The translations under genes were made by a program, and so were the position numbers. This document shows, one piece after another, positions 9,449 to 20,500 of a stretch of 64,000 bases of DNA. The DNA comes from Bacteroidota bacterium (GTDB lineage Bacteria > Bacteroidota > Bacteroidia > Bacteroidales > JAADJA01). The notes under the pieces are model-generated. The model saw nothing but the letters and a program-made list of their open reading frames with translations, was not told the DNA's origin and did no database searches. Each line of letters opens with the position of its first letter. The first letter of the stretch is position 1. The DNA lies in contig JAHLKX010000001.1 in the NCBI GenBank assembly GCA_020444515.1, positions 124,001 to 188,000 of the forward strand, in the 5' to 3' direction.

Positions 9449-10534
9449 TTATTGAGAGATTTTGGCACCCATGTTTCGTAGATACAGATCGGCGATTACA
9501 AGCGCGGCCATGGCTTCGACAATGGGTACGGCCCTGGGCACAACACAAACATCATGTCGTCCTTTGCCTTGTAGGGTAATTTGCTTTCCCGATCGATCCA
9601 CACTGACCTGATCGCTCATTAAAGTGGCTACTGGTTTGAACGCCACCCTGAAAATGATGTCCATCCCATTGGAAATGCCGCCCTGAACGCCTCCTGAAAA
9701 ATTGGTTAATGTCGAGGTCTGGCCTTCGGTATTGGTGAAAATGTCATTGTGTTCCGATCCTTTCATAGCTGCTGACTGAAAACCTGAACCGATTTCAAAA
9801 CCTTTCACAGCATTGATACTGAGCATCGCTTTGGCAAGTTCTGCCTCCAGTTTGTCAAATACCGGCTCTCCCAGGCCTGCTGGTGCATGACGTATTACGC
9901 ATGTGATGATCCCACCGAGTGTATCGCCTTCCGATCTGGTTTTCTCGATGAGCTTGACCATGTCTCTGGATGTTTTTTTGTCCGGACAACGAACCGGTGA
10001 ACTTTCCACATCTTTAGGGTCAAGGATATCCGGAATCTGTTTTAATTGGATGGCGCCGATCTGGGAAACAAAACTGTAAATCTCCATGTTCGCTTTTCCC
10101 AGGAGTAGTTTGGCAATTGCACCGGCTGCAACCCGACAGGCGGTTTCACGGGCGGATGCACGTCCACCGCCCCGGTAATCCCGGATCCCATATTTCTGAT
10201 CATAGGTGTAATCGGCATGAGACGGTCGGTAGGTGTCTTTAATGTGGTTGTAATCTGTACTTTTTTGATCCTGGTTGCGAATCATAAAACCAATGGGTGT
10301 TCCGGTTGTTTTTCCTTCAAAAAAGCCGGATAGAAATTCAACCTGATCCATTTCCTTTCGTGCCGAACTGATTTTGTCATGACCGGGCCGCCGTCGCTCC
10401 ATTTCAACCTGAATGAATGCTGTGTCAATTTCCAATCCGGCAGGACAGCCATCGATGATACCCCCTATAGCAGTGCCATGTGATTCACCAAAGGTGGTAA
10501 GTTTAAATCTTGTTCCAAAAGTATTTCCAGCCAT
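9449..10534 (-). CDS. aroC: Chorismate synthase
   Basis: 361 residues, full length for the family. It converts 5-enolpyruvylshikimate-3-phosphate to chorismate, the last shikimate-pathway step, using reduced FMN. Family signatures are visible: GNTFG and FGESHG near the N-terminus, [24 protein letters not shown], and [14 protein letters not shown] in the second half. The ATG start gives the canonical MAGNTFG N-terminus. The start is 6 bp downstream of the stop of the CotH gene, so the two are probably co-transcribed even though their functions look unrelated. Confidence 0.98.
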   Translation of the reverse strand: MAGNTFGTRFKLTTFGESHGTAIGGIIDGCPAGLEIDTAFIQVEMERRRPGHDKISSARKEMDQVEFLSGFFEGKTTGTPIGFMIRNQDQKSTDYNHIKDTYRPSHADYTYDQKYGIRDYRGGGRASARETACRVAAGAIAKLLLGKANMEIYSFVSQIGAIQLKQIPDILDPKDVESSPVRCPDKKTSRDMVKLIEKTRSEGDTLGGIITCVIRHAPAGLGEPVFDKLEAELAKAMLSINAVKGFEIGSGFQSAAMKGSEHNDIFTNTEGQTSTLTNFSGGVQGGISNGMDIIFRVAFKPVATLMSDQVSVDRSGKQITLQGKGRHDVCVVPRAVPIVEAMAALVIADLYLRNMGAKISQ

Positions 10535-10540
10535 GGTGTT

Positions 10541-12805
10541 TTATGGAATAATGAATTTACTTGTTTGTCCCTCTTCTGTAATGAGCAGGTAGAGCCCTTT
10601 CTTCATTCCCTTTGTATCTATTTTGCTTACCTTGCTTGCTTTTTTTATTCTCTGTCCATGGGTATTATAAATTGTTAAAGAGGTAAGTTTTTCAAGGTAT
10701 AACCAGCCATTGATCACGGGATTTGGATAAACCCCGAATGCTGATTGAAAAGGATTGTGATTGATTCCGCCTGTCATATTGCTTGCACCGGGTGTTGGTG
10801 TGTTTAGCTGCATCCATGGTAACCCACCATCCAACTGCCGGCCAAAAGGAATATTGCTATCCTGTTGGCCAAAGATAATGGTGTCGAGCGGGAAATAGGC
10901 TGTGGCTTCAGAATCGAATAAACCAATCTCTTCGCCCTCCTTGTCAAGCTTGAAGTTGGTATGGAAAATTCCTTGTTCCTGTTGTTCATCTGCCCATAAC
11001 AGGAGGAATTCACCAGGCTGGAGGGTAACATCAGGAAATAACCATTTGTCAGGATTGCTTAAATTATCGGTCAGGTATTTATCACCCATCCATACCGGGC
11101 TGTCATCTCCATTGTATATTTCAATCCAGTCGTCATAATCTCCATATTCATCTTCAATCACTGCATCATTGGCGGCCATGAATTCGTTGATAAAAAGCGC
11201 TGGTTCCTGGGATGGCTCAAAAACAACGGTTACCGGTTCGCAGGGAAGCCCTTGTGCATTGCCAAATTCATCCATGGCAAAGATTTGCCAACTCAGGGAA
11301 CTATTCATAGAGATGCCAGGAAGGAATGCACCGTATACCTGATCTTCAGGGTCGTCATCTTGATGTTCGCCATCATCATACATTACAGCAAACTGGATAG
11401 AGCTGCCATCAATCGAATATTCAACTTTTACGGTCTGCAAGGGATGAGCCGCTTCTACCTGCGCACGGATCCAAATCTCCTGATCGGGGAGGGGATAATT
11501 TCCCCGGATGTATTTTATCACCGGTTTGGTTTCTTCAAGCTCCAACTGTTCCAGGGCTGATTGGCGTCGTGCGAGAATATAAGGCTTAATTCCATATTTG
11601 ACGTGCGCGCCGATCGCTTCCTCAAACGAGTTATAAAAGTCATCAATGGTATATCCATAATCAAGGGGATAATAAGGATCTATTTCAACAAATGGGGCAA
11701 TCATGTTCTTTAATGAATCGATGCGGGCAAAAAGTACATCAGGATCCATTTTTTCTGAAATGATTTGATTCATATAGTTTGAATAAATTCCCCTTAAGTC
11801 ATCATTGTCCATAATTCTGGTATAAAGCGGTCTTATTTCCGAACCATGTTGCTGCCAGTCATAAATGTCACGGGTAGCCCAATCCCTGTTCATCCAGTCA
11901 ATGCCAAATGTATTGTCAAGATCATAAGGGATGTATTCGAACTTCTCAAATTCGGTATTAAAATAGAGGTAAAAATTGTTTTTATTGTAAATATAGCCAT
12001 CCCAGTTTCCAATAAATACATCCACTGCAGCTATTTTGGCATAATCAAATACATTCAAAATTTCATCCATGCTGCAGAAAAAACTTGAAGTAGAAGTGTT
12101 GTTTAATTGATCTATGAAATTTGCCAGATCCGAATAGTCATCAATCCCGGTATTGGTCTTCAATTCATAGGCTCTTCGACCATAAACCTCTTCCTTATAT
12201 AAATCAGGATTCGATCCTTTATAAGCCAGGTCGGCTGGATAAAGACACTTGTAGAGGTTCCCATCCTGGTTGTTGAATCGTGAGTCAGCAAACTCCTCAT
12301 CAATGTGTTCAACATTGATGTACACACCATGAAAATTACCATTGATGTATAACCGGATATGATTCGATCGGGGTGCCGGGATGTTCAGTGCCCTTAACAA
12401 ATCCCATGAAAGTTTACTCCGCATAATACTGGGATCATTGTGCTCCCCGTTGAGGTTTAGTTTTTCAAGACCGTTCCATTTTCGACCCTGTTCGAAGGTG
12501 TTGAAGGAAACCTTAAATGATTTTTTTGCCGAATAACGGGATGTGTTTCCCCGCAATCTGAACCCTATATTCTCAACAGTATCAAGGTAATCATCTCGCT
12601 GGAAAATAAATGTTGCATGCCATTCTAAATAACTGTCCACATTTTCATAAATCCACTCCAGGGTATCAGGATTGATCAGGATATCTACCCGAGGGACTTC
12701 GCTATCGTCAAAAACAACACCATCATCAGGAAAATGCGGTTGCGCTATCATCACGAAAGGAACAAGAAAAATAAAAACCAATATCAATACCTTATGGGTT
12801 GTCAT
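10541..12805 (-). CDS. Secreted CotH-type kinase with lamin-tail domain and T9SS sorting domain
   Basis: 754 residues: a signal peptide (to about residue 21, MIAQ), then a CotH protein-kinase-like domain with the family signature NWDGYIYNKNNFYLYF followed by IPYDLDNTFG. A beta-sandwich segment comes next, then a lamin-tail domain (INEFMAANDA... DWIEIYNG... LQPGEFLLLWAD), and a T9SS type-A C-terminal domain (FGVYPNPVINGWLYLEKL ... KGLYLLITEEGQTSKFIIP). CotH proteins are atypical kinases known from spore coats and also found widely as secreted proteins; the substrate here is unknown. The protein should be exported by the Sec system and then placed on the surface by T9SS. It is the first gene of a likely two-gene unit with aroC. 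Confidence 0.88.
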   Translation of the reverse strand: MTTHKVLILVFIFLVPFVMIAQPHFPDDGVVFDDSEVPRVDILINPDTLEWIYENVDSYLEWHATFIFQRDDYLDTVENIGFRLRGNTSRYSAKKSFKVSFNTFEQGRKWNGLEKLNLNGEHNDPSIMRSKLSWDLLRALNIPAPRSNHIRLYINGNFHGVYINVEHIDEEFADSRFNNQDGNLYKCLYPADLAYKGSNPDLYKEEVYGRRAYELKTNTGIDDYSDLANFIDQLNNTSTSSFFCSMDEILNVFDYAKIAAVDVFIGNWDGYIYNKNNFYLYFNTEFEKFEYIPYDLDNTFGIDWMNRDWATRDIYDWQQHGSEIRPLYTRIMDNDDLRGIYSNYMNQIISEKMDPDVLFARIDSLKNMIAPFVEIDPYYPLDYGYTIDDFYNSFEEAIGAHVKYGIKPYILARRQSALEQLELEETKPVIKYIRGNYPLPDQEIWIRAQVEAAHPLQTVKVEYSIDGSSIQFAVMYDDGEHQDDDPEDQVYGAFLPGISMNSSLSWQIFAMDEFGNAQGLPCEPVTVVFEPSQEPALFINEFMAANDAVIEDEYGDYDDWIEIYNGDDSPVWMGDKYLTDNLSNPDKWLFPDVTLQPGEFLLLWADEQQEQGIFHTNFKLDKEGEEIGLFDSEATAYFPLDTIIFGQQDSNIPFGRQLDGGLPWMQLNTPTPGASNMTGGINHNPFQSAFGVYPNPVINGWLYLEKLTSLTIYNTHGQRIKKASKVSKIDTKGMKKGLYLLITEEGQTSKFIIP

Positions 12806-12836
12806 GTTATTTTTTGTTATGGATCAAATACTCATG

Positions 12837-12844
12837 CAAAGATA
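12837..12844 (-). promoter_or_regulatory. Putative -7 element upstream of the CotH-aroC unit
   Basis: TATCTTTG on the minus strand is an exact match to TAnnTTTG, 32 nt upstream of the CotH ATG. No good -33 TTTG was found at the usual distance, so the call is weak. Confidence 0.3.
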
Positions 12845-12995
12845 CTGTAAGTCACTGGATTTTGTTCTGTCGGTTGACGATAATATTAAGGATGTTTTCA
12901 TCCTTTAATGTAACACAATCTTTTTGAGAAATTTCCAAAGATTGATAAACATTCGGGCTTGATCGCTTGTTTTTTACAAATCAATATTTGTTATC

Positions 12996-13385
12996 ATGAA
13001 AGTCAATCACAATGTGGTAGGATGGTTCGAGATTCCTGTACATGAAATGGAAAGGGCCATACGTTTTTACGAATCCGTTTTTGATTACAAACTTATACGT
13101 CAGCAGATGGGTGAACTAGATATGGCCTGGTTCCCATCAGTACCTGACGCCATCGGTTCGGGTGGCTCCCTGGTTCAGTCTCCTGATTTTTATAAACCTT
13201 CGCAACAAGGCCCGCTGGTATATTTTACTGCCTTCTCGGGTGATCTGAACCATGAGTTGATGCGCGTAGAAAAGGCCGGGGGAAAGATAGTGCAACCCAA
13301 AACAGAGATCACACCTGATATAGGATTTATGGCCGTGATCATTGATTCGGAAGGAAATCGGATTGCACTGCACTCGAGGAAATAA
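12996..13385 (+). CDS. VOC-family (glyoxalase/bleomycin-resistance fold) protein
   Basis: 129 residues with a full-length VOC fold: WFEIPVHEMERAIRFYESVFDYKL is a typical first beta-alpha-beta unit, and DIGFMAVIIDSEGNRIALHSRK is the usual metal-ligand-bearing last strand. VOC proteins are usually divalent-metal-dependent lyases, dioxygenases or antibiotic-binding proteins; the substrate cannot be told from sequence. This subgroup (PSxPDAIGSGGSLV) is often annotated simply as a VOC protein. There is no signal peptide, so it is cytosolic. It is transcribed alone, convergent with the 13412 gene, 26 bp apart. Confidence 0.88.
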   Translation: MKVNHNVVGWFEIPVHEMERAIRFYESVFDYKLIRQQMGELDMAWFPSVPDAIGSGGSLVQSPDFYKPSQQGPLVYFTAFSGDLNHELMRVEKAGGKIVQPKTEITPDIGFMAVIIDSEGNRIALHSRK

Positions 13386-13411
13386 ACAGAAATTTTTTTA
13401 ATCAGGGAGAT

Positions 13412-14191
13412 CTAGTGATAATTTAAATTGGGCCTGTAGATCGGTTTCTGTTTTTCTTGAATCTGAACCAACCGATCAGGTTTCTGATTGGTATAGGATT
13501 GGAATAAATTATTGATTTTATAGGAAAAACCTATCGAAAAGTAAGAATAATAATCGTATTCGTTGTTAGCGACAATGCCATCAACCTTATCATTTTCACA
13601 TTGTTTAATGGTTAATTCCATGGTGAGGTCCATTTTATCAGAAAGTTGATACGAAATTCCGCCTCCAAAGAAATAGATAAATTCAGGAACTCTGGCATTG
13701 ACCTTGGTTTCTTTTACACCCCCTTCATAATATTCAGATAGTTTGGTCATGAAAAGGAAATTTCCGATACCAGCATAACCCGTGATGCCCAATTTTAGAT
13801 ATCGGTTTCCTGAAAACAATTCCACAAAATTAATGCGAGCATGCAGATTATATTCAATGATATTGGATTTCATCTGGAAATTGTTTTTTTGGCCCTTAAG
13901 TTCTCCCAGCAATATTTGTCCAGAAAATCCAAATGTTGGACTCAAATGTTTGGTCATGATGGCACCCAATCCATAATTACTCTCGTGCTGCAACTTTGCC
14001 ACAAAATCATTGTCATAAATGCTGAGGTCGCCATAAAAACTAGTCAAACCGGCGTTAATATTGAGTGTCCAGTTTTTATCAAAAGTCCGGATTTCATTAC
14101 CTGACCAATCCTGACTATGGAGTAGAAGCGGGAGGGATAAAATCAAAAATGAGATACTTTTCCCCTTGAGGTATGTAGCGACACCTTTCAT
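13412..14191 (-). CDS. Outer-membrane beta-barrel protein
   Basis: 259 residues with a signal peptide (ending LLLHSQ) followed by alternating amphipathic strands with aromatic girdles: WTLNINAGLTSFYGDL, LGAIMTKHLSPTFGFSGQI, LKLGITGYAGIGNFLF, and YYSYFSIGFSYKIN near the end. This resembles the DUF6089/OmpA-like barrel proteins frequent in Bacteroidota. No enzymatic motif is visible. The start was chosen as the only ATG preceding the signal peptide. The ligand and physiological role are unknown. It is transcribed alone, facing a 411-bp non-coding stretch. Confidence 0.75.
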   Translation of the reverse strand: MKGVATYLKGKSISFLILSLPLLLHSQDWSGNEIRTFDKNWTLNINAGLTSFYGDLSIYDNDFVAKLQHESNYGLGAIMTKHLSPTFGFSGQILLGELKGQKNNFQMKSNIIEYNLHARINFVELFSGNRYLKLGITGYAGIGNFLFMTKLSEYYEGGVKETKVNARVPEFIYFFGGGISYQLSDKMDLTMELTIKQCENDKVDGIVANNEYDYYSYFSIGFSYKINNLFQSYTNQKPDRLVQIQEKQKPIYRPNLNYH

Positions 14192-14602
14192 TGCGTTTTG
14201 GATTAATAAAGCTAATATACAATAATTTTATATATCATGATACTTTTTTCTCAAAATCAGACAATATTCTCATATTAACAACCACGGTTACTTAATTATT
14301 TATAGAGAAAATGGTTTGATTGATTAATGATGTTATTGAAGGAAACAAATTGTCTGCCAATCTATTTTTTTAGCTTGCATGCCAGAATTGCTCAAAAAAT
14401 CGAGAAATTTCACTCTATGTAAGAGGCTGGTTATTAGAGGGAAATGTAATCAGGGTCGTTGGGGATTTGAAATGGTTTATATTGCATAAAAATGGAATAG
14501 CCAAAACCGGCTACTACATGAAAACCCAAAACGGGAATAAAAATGACACCATTTTTATCAAAATGAAATAAAAAGCAGGGAATTTATTTAATTGAAATTA
14601 TT
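14192..14602. other. Intergenic region, 411 bp, no gene seen
   Basis: AT-rich, with no open frame of useful length and no tRNA-like structure. It must hold the promoter of the minus-strand barrel gene and the 3' end of the phosphatase operon. A short hairpin TAGCC-N6-GGCTA occurs near 14498-14513 but lacks a T run. Confidence 0.5.
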
Positions 14603-15682
14603 TTATTGAAATCCGAACAATAACTTCATTTTTTCAAAAATCGCAGTATTTTCATAAATCCCACCGAATAAATCATCTCCCGGACCGTCTGCAAATACCG
14701 GGACCATAACTCCTGTATGCCCAAAAGAACTGTATTTGGCACTTACCTCTCCGGTTGAGAAATCTCCGTTCATGATGCTCATTCCACCCGTTTCGTGATC
14801 AGCTGTTACGATAACAAGGGTATTCCCATCATGGCGAGCAAAGTCAAGCACTGCACCAACAACTGCATCAAAGTCAAGCATTTCTTCGATGATATAGTCT
14901 GTGTTGTTTTTATGTGCACCCCAATCAATCTGTGATCCTTCTATCATCAGGAAAAATCCACTTTCGGATTGATTTAAAATTTCAATGGCCTTTTGGGTGG
15001 CTATCATTAACATGTCATCTCTGCCTTTTCGCTTCCGCGGGGGTTTGTCATCATAGATTAAGCCGGCAAGTTTCCCCGTTTTAACATCTTTAAGCTGATC
15101 AGTTGATGTGCAAACAGTATAATTCTTTTTTTGGAGTTCATCAATAAGGTTGCGATTGTCTTCCCGGTCAGCAAAATATTTATAACCCCCACCAATAAAA
15201 ACATCAATATCTGTTTCTAAGAAAGATTTTGCAATCTCTTCGTAATCATTTCGGTTGGGAACATGCGCAATAAATGATGCCGGAGTGGCATGGGTTATTT
15301 CGCTTGTAGCTACCAGTCCGGTAGCTTTTCCATTGCTTTCAGCAATTTCAAGGATGGAGGCTCGTGGAATGGTATCTGCATCAACCCCAATGGCATGGTC
15401 GTATGTCTTGTAGCCGGTTGCAATGGCCGTTCCTCCTGCTCCGGAGTCTGTTATAAAGTCGTTTGCAGAATAAGTTTTTGAAAAACCCACATGGGTAAAT
15501 CCTTCCAGGCTTAAATGTCCATGATTGGCGATCATTGCAGCATAAATCTGGCTTACGCCCATACCATCTCCGATTAGCAAGATGATGTTTTTGGCTTGAA
15601 CTGGGGGATTATCAGAATTCTGGCCGTTAACGTAACCAAAGAATCCATAAAAACCGATCAGTAAAATGATAACCTGTTTCAT
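14603..15682 (-). CDS. PhoA-family alkaline phosphatase, secreted
   Basis: 359 residues with a signal peptide (ending GYVNGQ). Alkaline phosphatase superfamily core: the metal-binding N-terminal motif IILLIGDGMG, the nucleophile Ser80 in TDSGAGGTAIATG, EGSQIDWGAH, and the C-terminal metal ligands TADHETGG and SSFGHTG. It hydrolyses phosphomonoesters in the periplasm or outside the cell. It starts 4 bp after the stop of the GH13 gene, which itself follows the GH57-like gene by 9 bp, so the phosphatase is the third gene of a starch-related operon. Phosphate removal from phosphorylated glucans or sugar phosphates is a plausible but unproven link. There is no T9SS domain, so a periplasmic location is likeliest. 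Confidence 0.93.
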   Translation of the reverse strand: MKQVIILLIGFYGFFGYVNGQNSDNPPVQAKNIILLIGDGMGVSQIYAAMIANHGHLSLEGFTHVGFSKTYSANDFITDSGAGGTAIATGYKTYDHAIGVDADTIPRASILEIAESNGKATGLVATSEITHATPASFIAHVPNRNDYEEIAKSFLETDIDVFIGGGYKYFADREDNRNLIDELQKKNYTVCTSTDQLKDVKTGKLAGLIYDDKPPRKRKGRDDMLMIATQKAIEILNQSESGFFLMIEGSQIDWGAHKNNTDYIIEEMLDFDAVVGAVLDFARHDGNTLVIVTADHETGGMSIMNGDFSTGEVSAKYSSFGHTGVMVPVFADGPGDDLFGGIYENTAIFEKMKLLFGFQ

Positions 15683-15686
15683 TGTT

Positions 15687-17537
15687 TTACTTTTTAAAGT
15701 CCAGTATTAGTACCGATTTTGGTGGTATGGTAAATGAATCCATGAAATATACCGGTTCGCCGGTAATCACATTGATGGCGTAGGTATAAGGATCAAGGCA
15801 CTCTTTATATTTTATAGCATCCAACGCTTTCATTTCATTGGGATTGTTGTTAAACGCTACCATGGTGCATTCATTGTCTGAATAGCGAAAGTATACATAG
15901 GTATTGTTTTCGGGAATAAAATGTTTGAATTTACCCGAATGGATCACCGAACGTGAATTTCGCCACTTGATTAATTTATGCAGGTATTCATAAGCAGCAT
16001 TTTCCCGGGCTGTCCTTTCTTCTTTGTTGAAGGCATTTCTTGGGTCATTGGGCCATCCACCCGGGAAGTCTTCACGGATAAAACCATGTCCGTCGTGCTC
16101 AAGTCCCTCCATCAATAACTCTGTTCCATAATAAATGCAGGGAATGCCTCTTGTTGTAAGCATCAGTGCCATCGCCATTTTCCAACTGGCAAAATTATTC
16201 TTCAGGGATGAATATATGCGATCCAGGTCATGATTATCAGCAAATACCAGCAATTGTTGGGGATCACCATACAGGAAATCCTGTCCGTGTACATAATAAA
16301 ATCTTGCGATTCCTTCGAGCCAGCCATCTTTCTCATTAAAAGCTGAACTCAGTGCATATTTCATGGGGAAATCCGTGACAGAGGGGATGTGGGAATTGTA
16401 TCCGTCAAAATTTTTGGTTCCTTCCTGAAAATATGCTACAAATGCTTCTTTATGAAGCCATGATTCACCAACCACATTGAAATTGGGATATTCTTTGAAA
16501 ATTGCTTCTCCCCATTGGGATAGAAATTCCTTATAAGAATAGGGTTGGGTGTCGACTCTGATACCATCCAGATCAGCATATTCGATCCACCAAATTGAGT
16601 TTTGGATCAGGTAGGTGGCAAGATTTTTATTTTTTTGATTAAGATCAGTCATATGGACATCAAACCAACCTGTTAACATTCTTTCCTGATCATAATCCGA
16701 AGCATAAGGATCGAACGTAGTAGCTGCCCTGAAATTGGAACGTGTATAATCATCAAACTGATGGATCCAATTATCTGATGGGAGATCACGAATAAACCAA
16801 TGATGAACACTGCAATGATTAAAAACCATATCCATCACTACTTTCATCCCTTTATCGTGACAGCTCTTTATCAGTTTCACATAGTCTTCATTGGTTCCAT
16901 ATCGGGGGTCGGTTTTATAAAAATTCGTAATGGCATAACCATGATAAGAAAACTCAGGATTGTTGTTTTCAACTACCGGATTGATCCACAAACTTTTAAT
17001 ACCAAGATCTTTCAGGTAATCCAGGTGGTTGCTGATTCCTTTGATATCGCCGCCATGCCGGCCATTTTTATTATTTCGATCGGCTTTTTCCGTCATGCCC
17101 GGCATATTGTCATTGAGGGTGTCGCCATTGGCAAAGCGATCCGGCATGAGCAGGTACATCACTTCCGAAGCATCAAATCCTTTTCTTTGAGCGGAACCTT
17201 CTCTTCGTTTTTTAAAAAAATATTCATGGAGGATTTTCTTTTCTCCTCCAGTAAATGTAATGGTCATGTTGCCAGCTTGCAATTCATTTTTGAGTGTCAA
17301 ATTCAAAAAAAGGTAATTGGGATTATCTGTCCTTTTTACTTCTTTCAATTCAATCCCGGGATGATTAATTTCTGGGGTGGTTTTAGCAATGTTTTTACCA
17401 TAAACCAGTAACTGAAGGTTTGGATTTTTCATGCCGACCCACCAATTGGGCGGTTCTATCCGCTTGAGTTCAATATCCTCTGCAGACAATGAATTGGCAA
17501 TAAATACAGAAAGTATGAGAAATAAAAGTTTATTCAT
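15687..17537 (-). CDS. GH13 cyclomaltodextrinase/neopullulanase-type enzyme
   Basis: 616 residues with a signal peptide (ending NSLSAED). N-terminal cyclomaltodextrinase beta-domain (RIEPPNWWVGMKNPNLQLL), then a GH13 (beta/alpha)8 barrel, then a C-terminal beta-domain. By position, catalytic residues are Asp329 (GIRVDTQPY), Glu358 (VVGESWLH) and Asp437 (FADNHDLDRIY); LMPDRFANGD and VMDMVFNHC are further GH13 signatures. Family members hydrolyse cyclodextrins, pullulan and malto-oligosaccharides in the periplasm, the role of SusA in Bacteroides. It is the second gene of the operon GH57-like, GH13, phosphatase. A paralogue of near-identical layout is at 39469 (catalytic residues offset by one). 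Confidence 0.95.
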   Translation of the reverse strand: MNKLLFLILSVFIANSLSAEDIELKRIEPPNWWVGMKNPNLQLLVYGKNIAKTTPEINHPGIELKEVKRTDNPNYLFLNLTLKNELQAGNMTITFTGGEKKILHEYFFKKRREGSAQRKGFDASEVMYLLMPDRFANGDTLNDNMPGMTEKADRNNKNGRHGGDIKGISNHLDYLKDLGIKSLWINPVVENNNPEFSYHGYAITNFYKTDPRYGTNEDYVKLIKSCHDKGMKVVMDMVFNHCSVHHWFIRDLPSDNWIHQFDDYTRSNFRAATTFDPYASDYDQERMLTGWFDVHMTDLNQKNKNLATYLIQNSIWWIEYADLDGIRVDTQPYSYKEFLSQWGEAIFKEYPNFNVVGESWLHKEAFVAYFQEGTKNFDGYNSHIPSVTDFPMKYALSSAFNEKDGWLEGIARFYYVHGQDFLYGDPQQLLVFADNHDLDRIYSSLKNNFASWKMAMALMLTTRGIPCIYYGTELLMEGLEHDGHGFIREDFPGGWPNDPRNAFNKEERTARENAAYEYLHKLIKWRNSRSVIHSGKFKHFIPENNTYVYFRYSDNECTMVAFNNNPNEMKALDAIKYKECLDPYTYAINVITGEPVYFMDSFTIPPKSVLILDFKK

Positions 17538-17546
17538 TGTTCAATA

Positions 17547-20500
17547 TTAGTTAGGGACCTGTGTTTGATATTTCGAAAAATTTATATCCTTTAATTGTGT
17601 TCCAGTTCCTGAATTAGGAATCCAGATTTCATTTTTATCCTGGTTATTCACCTGTCCATCCAATTGAAAATCAGCTTCAGTATAACCTGTGATCCCGGCC
17701 GACGATTCCCATCCGACTGTTTTATCAAGCTCGTCAACCGTGCCATTAGCATCCGCATCACCACCAACCATGCCCCATATTCCGGTTGCTATTTCTTTAT
17801 AACCCAGTTGTCCGCCATATACTTTGGATGCAGATGTAGAGAAGTCATAACTGTATACACCAGTCGTTTCAGTGAGGGCAACGGATGACATGATGGCGAG
17901 ATGATCCCTGTGATAAACAACTGCATAGAGACTGTCGTTTACAATCAAGCCGAAATCAAGATCAGGATCGCCATTGATGGTTTTGATGCTTCCATCTGCA
18001 TGCAGAAAGGCTGCCTGACGTGCAACGATTGTAGCCGGAGTGGCAAGCGAGGCTGAGGGCGCATCCCTTAATTCAATCAAGACCCAATCCACAATGTTTA
18101 TCCCCGGAATGGTTAACACCTCTTCATCTCCGGGATAATTCCAGGGAGAAAGATCATAAGGCTGGGTGAGCGGTATCAGGTTTTGTGAATTCAGCAGTGT
18201 ATGCATAGCGGATCCATTAAAAGCACCTTCAAGGTATACTTTTAAATTAAGGTTGATAACTGCTTCCACAACCTCAATGGCCCATGTGGCTGTGTCACTG
18301 CCATTGCCGGGGACCCCATCCGATGCGATGATCCTTAAAATGTGATTTCCAATATCACCCTCCATTGGTTCATATAAATAGCTGTTGGATGAGCCAACTG
18401 CGGTTCCATCCAGCTTACAGGTGTAAAGGATGGGATCGTCCTCAGAATCGTTGGCAATCACTGAGAATGACAGGCTTTCGCCCGCTAGCATGGATATTTC
18501 GCTTTCCAGCGGATCAAATGAAACAATTTCGACTGGCGTATTGGGTACGATAAATGCTGCATTGGGTTCAAATGCACTCAAGGGCATATTGGCTGAAATA
18601 TAGGGGCTGAAAAAGGCATAAAAATAGGTAATGGTAGCCAAATTTCCGGGCATATTTAAATCCGGATAGATTGCTGTGGCTATTTGTGTATCTTCTTCAG
18701 TAATATGCGCTGAAATTGCAATACCAGTCGGATTTCCAAGATCAGACCAGGGGATGGATATCTCAGTCATTCCATTATTGGTCCATCCTTCGTAGGAATT
18801 ACCGATTGCTCCATTACCTGGATAATTCCAGGCGGTTCCGGTCCAGTTGTTTACCTGCATGCTGCCACCCCCTCCTTCAATGGCCACCTGGAATTCAGGA
18901 AGGTAATTCCCCGAGAAATTGACCCTTCCCCAACACCCTGTGGTTGCCCCACTCCCAGCCGTTTGATCCGTATCAATGCTGACGAAAAAGTCTCCTCCGC
19001 TTCCCAGGTCCAGTGAAAATAAACCGACATACAGATTGTCCTGATCCCATGAAATATACAATGATTGTGGAATATCTTCCATGAGTTCGGTTTCGGATAT
19101 AAAGTCGTTGATGCCATCGATCACAATAGTATGGGGTGTAATTCCGGTTGGTATCGAAAGGGTAGCTGTATTATTGGTCGAAATGGTATTTCCATAGAGG
19201 TCTTCAATATTGGAAACCTGGATTTCTCCTGCGTCACCAGGCACAAATGTTTCAGCAATGGTGAGTTTTACCTTGCTCCAGTCGCTTTGTCGCTGAGCAG
19301 AAAGCAGGGTATAACTGTTTGAAAAGTCAACCAAAAGATAGTTTGCAATGTCTTCAGCTGATGCCAGGTCAACGGCTTCATCGAACGACAGGATCACTTC
19401 GGTGGAGGATAATAAAGCAGCAGGACTGTATAATTCGGGTGGAAAAACTTCAAGGTTTTCTGCCGCCAGGGTATTGAGTTCCGGGGTGGTTGACCCTGTG
19501 AGAGACGATGTGTATCCGGCATAGAGCCTTACTTTAAATTTATTATGACCTTTGATCTCATCTCCTTTTACCAGGGTGCCTTCAAATTCTAAATTGTGCT
19601 GACCACCGCCATTCCCCAGAATTAGTGCAGCCGTGGCTCCTGAGCTTGAATTGCGATATCCACAGTAACTACCGTAATCACCCCAAACCCTTTCCAGGTT
19701 ATTTTTACCACTCCAGATCAAATCCAGCAAGTCGGGGGACCATCCTGATTTAATATAACCTGTTTGTCCGAAAAAATTATATTCTACATCCAAATAGTCC
19801 ACACCTGTATATAATTTAAGTGTTTTTTGAACACCCCACTGATCCAGGATCGCAATGACAGTATCACCACTTGATTGTATGATGGATATGTTATAAATGC
19901 TGTTTTGTTGGTTGGGAGAGACATCCGACAGGGCGGCAACATGGTTATTCGAACTTTCATTATAATCGCCATCCGTTTCAGCCCAGTATGCCATATCACT
20001 GCTTACAACCGAATATGCATCACCAAAGCCATTTTTGTAGAAAACCCAGTTGGCCTTTCCGCCAATGCTTTCAAATACCATAAAAACTTTGTCGTTATGC
20101 ATCACCAGTTCATCGGTACCATCCCGGTCGATATCATCAAAATAACAAGCGGTAGTGGTAACATATTCTCCATCGGCCCATCGGGAGGCCTCTGTGTAAA
20201 CATTGGCATTTTTTATATGTGATGAATAGCGGTGTTCCCAATCAGCTATTTCGCCGCTGGTATGCCATCCTGTTTCGTGCAGGTTGATCATGAGGGTATA
20301 CCAACCCAGTTGACTGAGACCATTATCATTTACACTCATCAGAAAATTATAAGCATCGGACCAAATGGTCCCATAATCCCACTGGGGATCATGAAAATCA
20401 GAATGTGAAGGAGTCGAAGCCCAATTGATATACCAGCTATTGTTACTGCCACCATATCCATCTGAGCCACCCAGCAATCCATAAGTCCCAGGTGTTATTT

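Noticed and set aside
14498..14513. Hairpin TAGCC-N6-GGCTA as terminator of the phosphatase operon
   Set aside because: Five-base-pair stem, no T run, and about 90 bp from the operon end on the wrong side.
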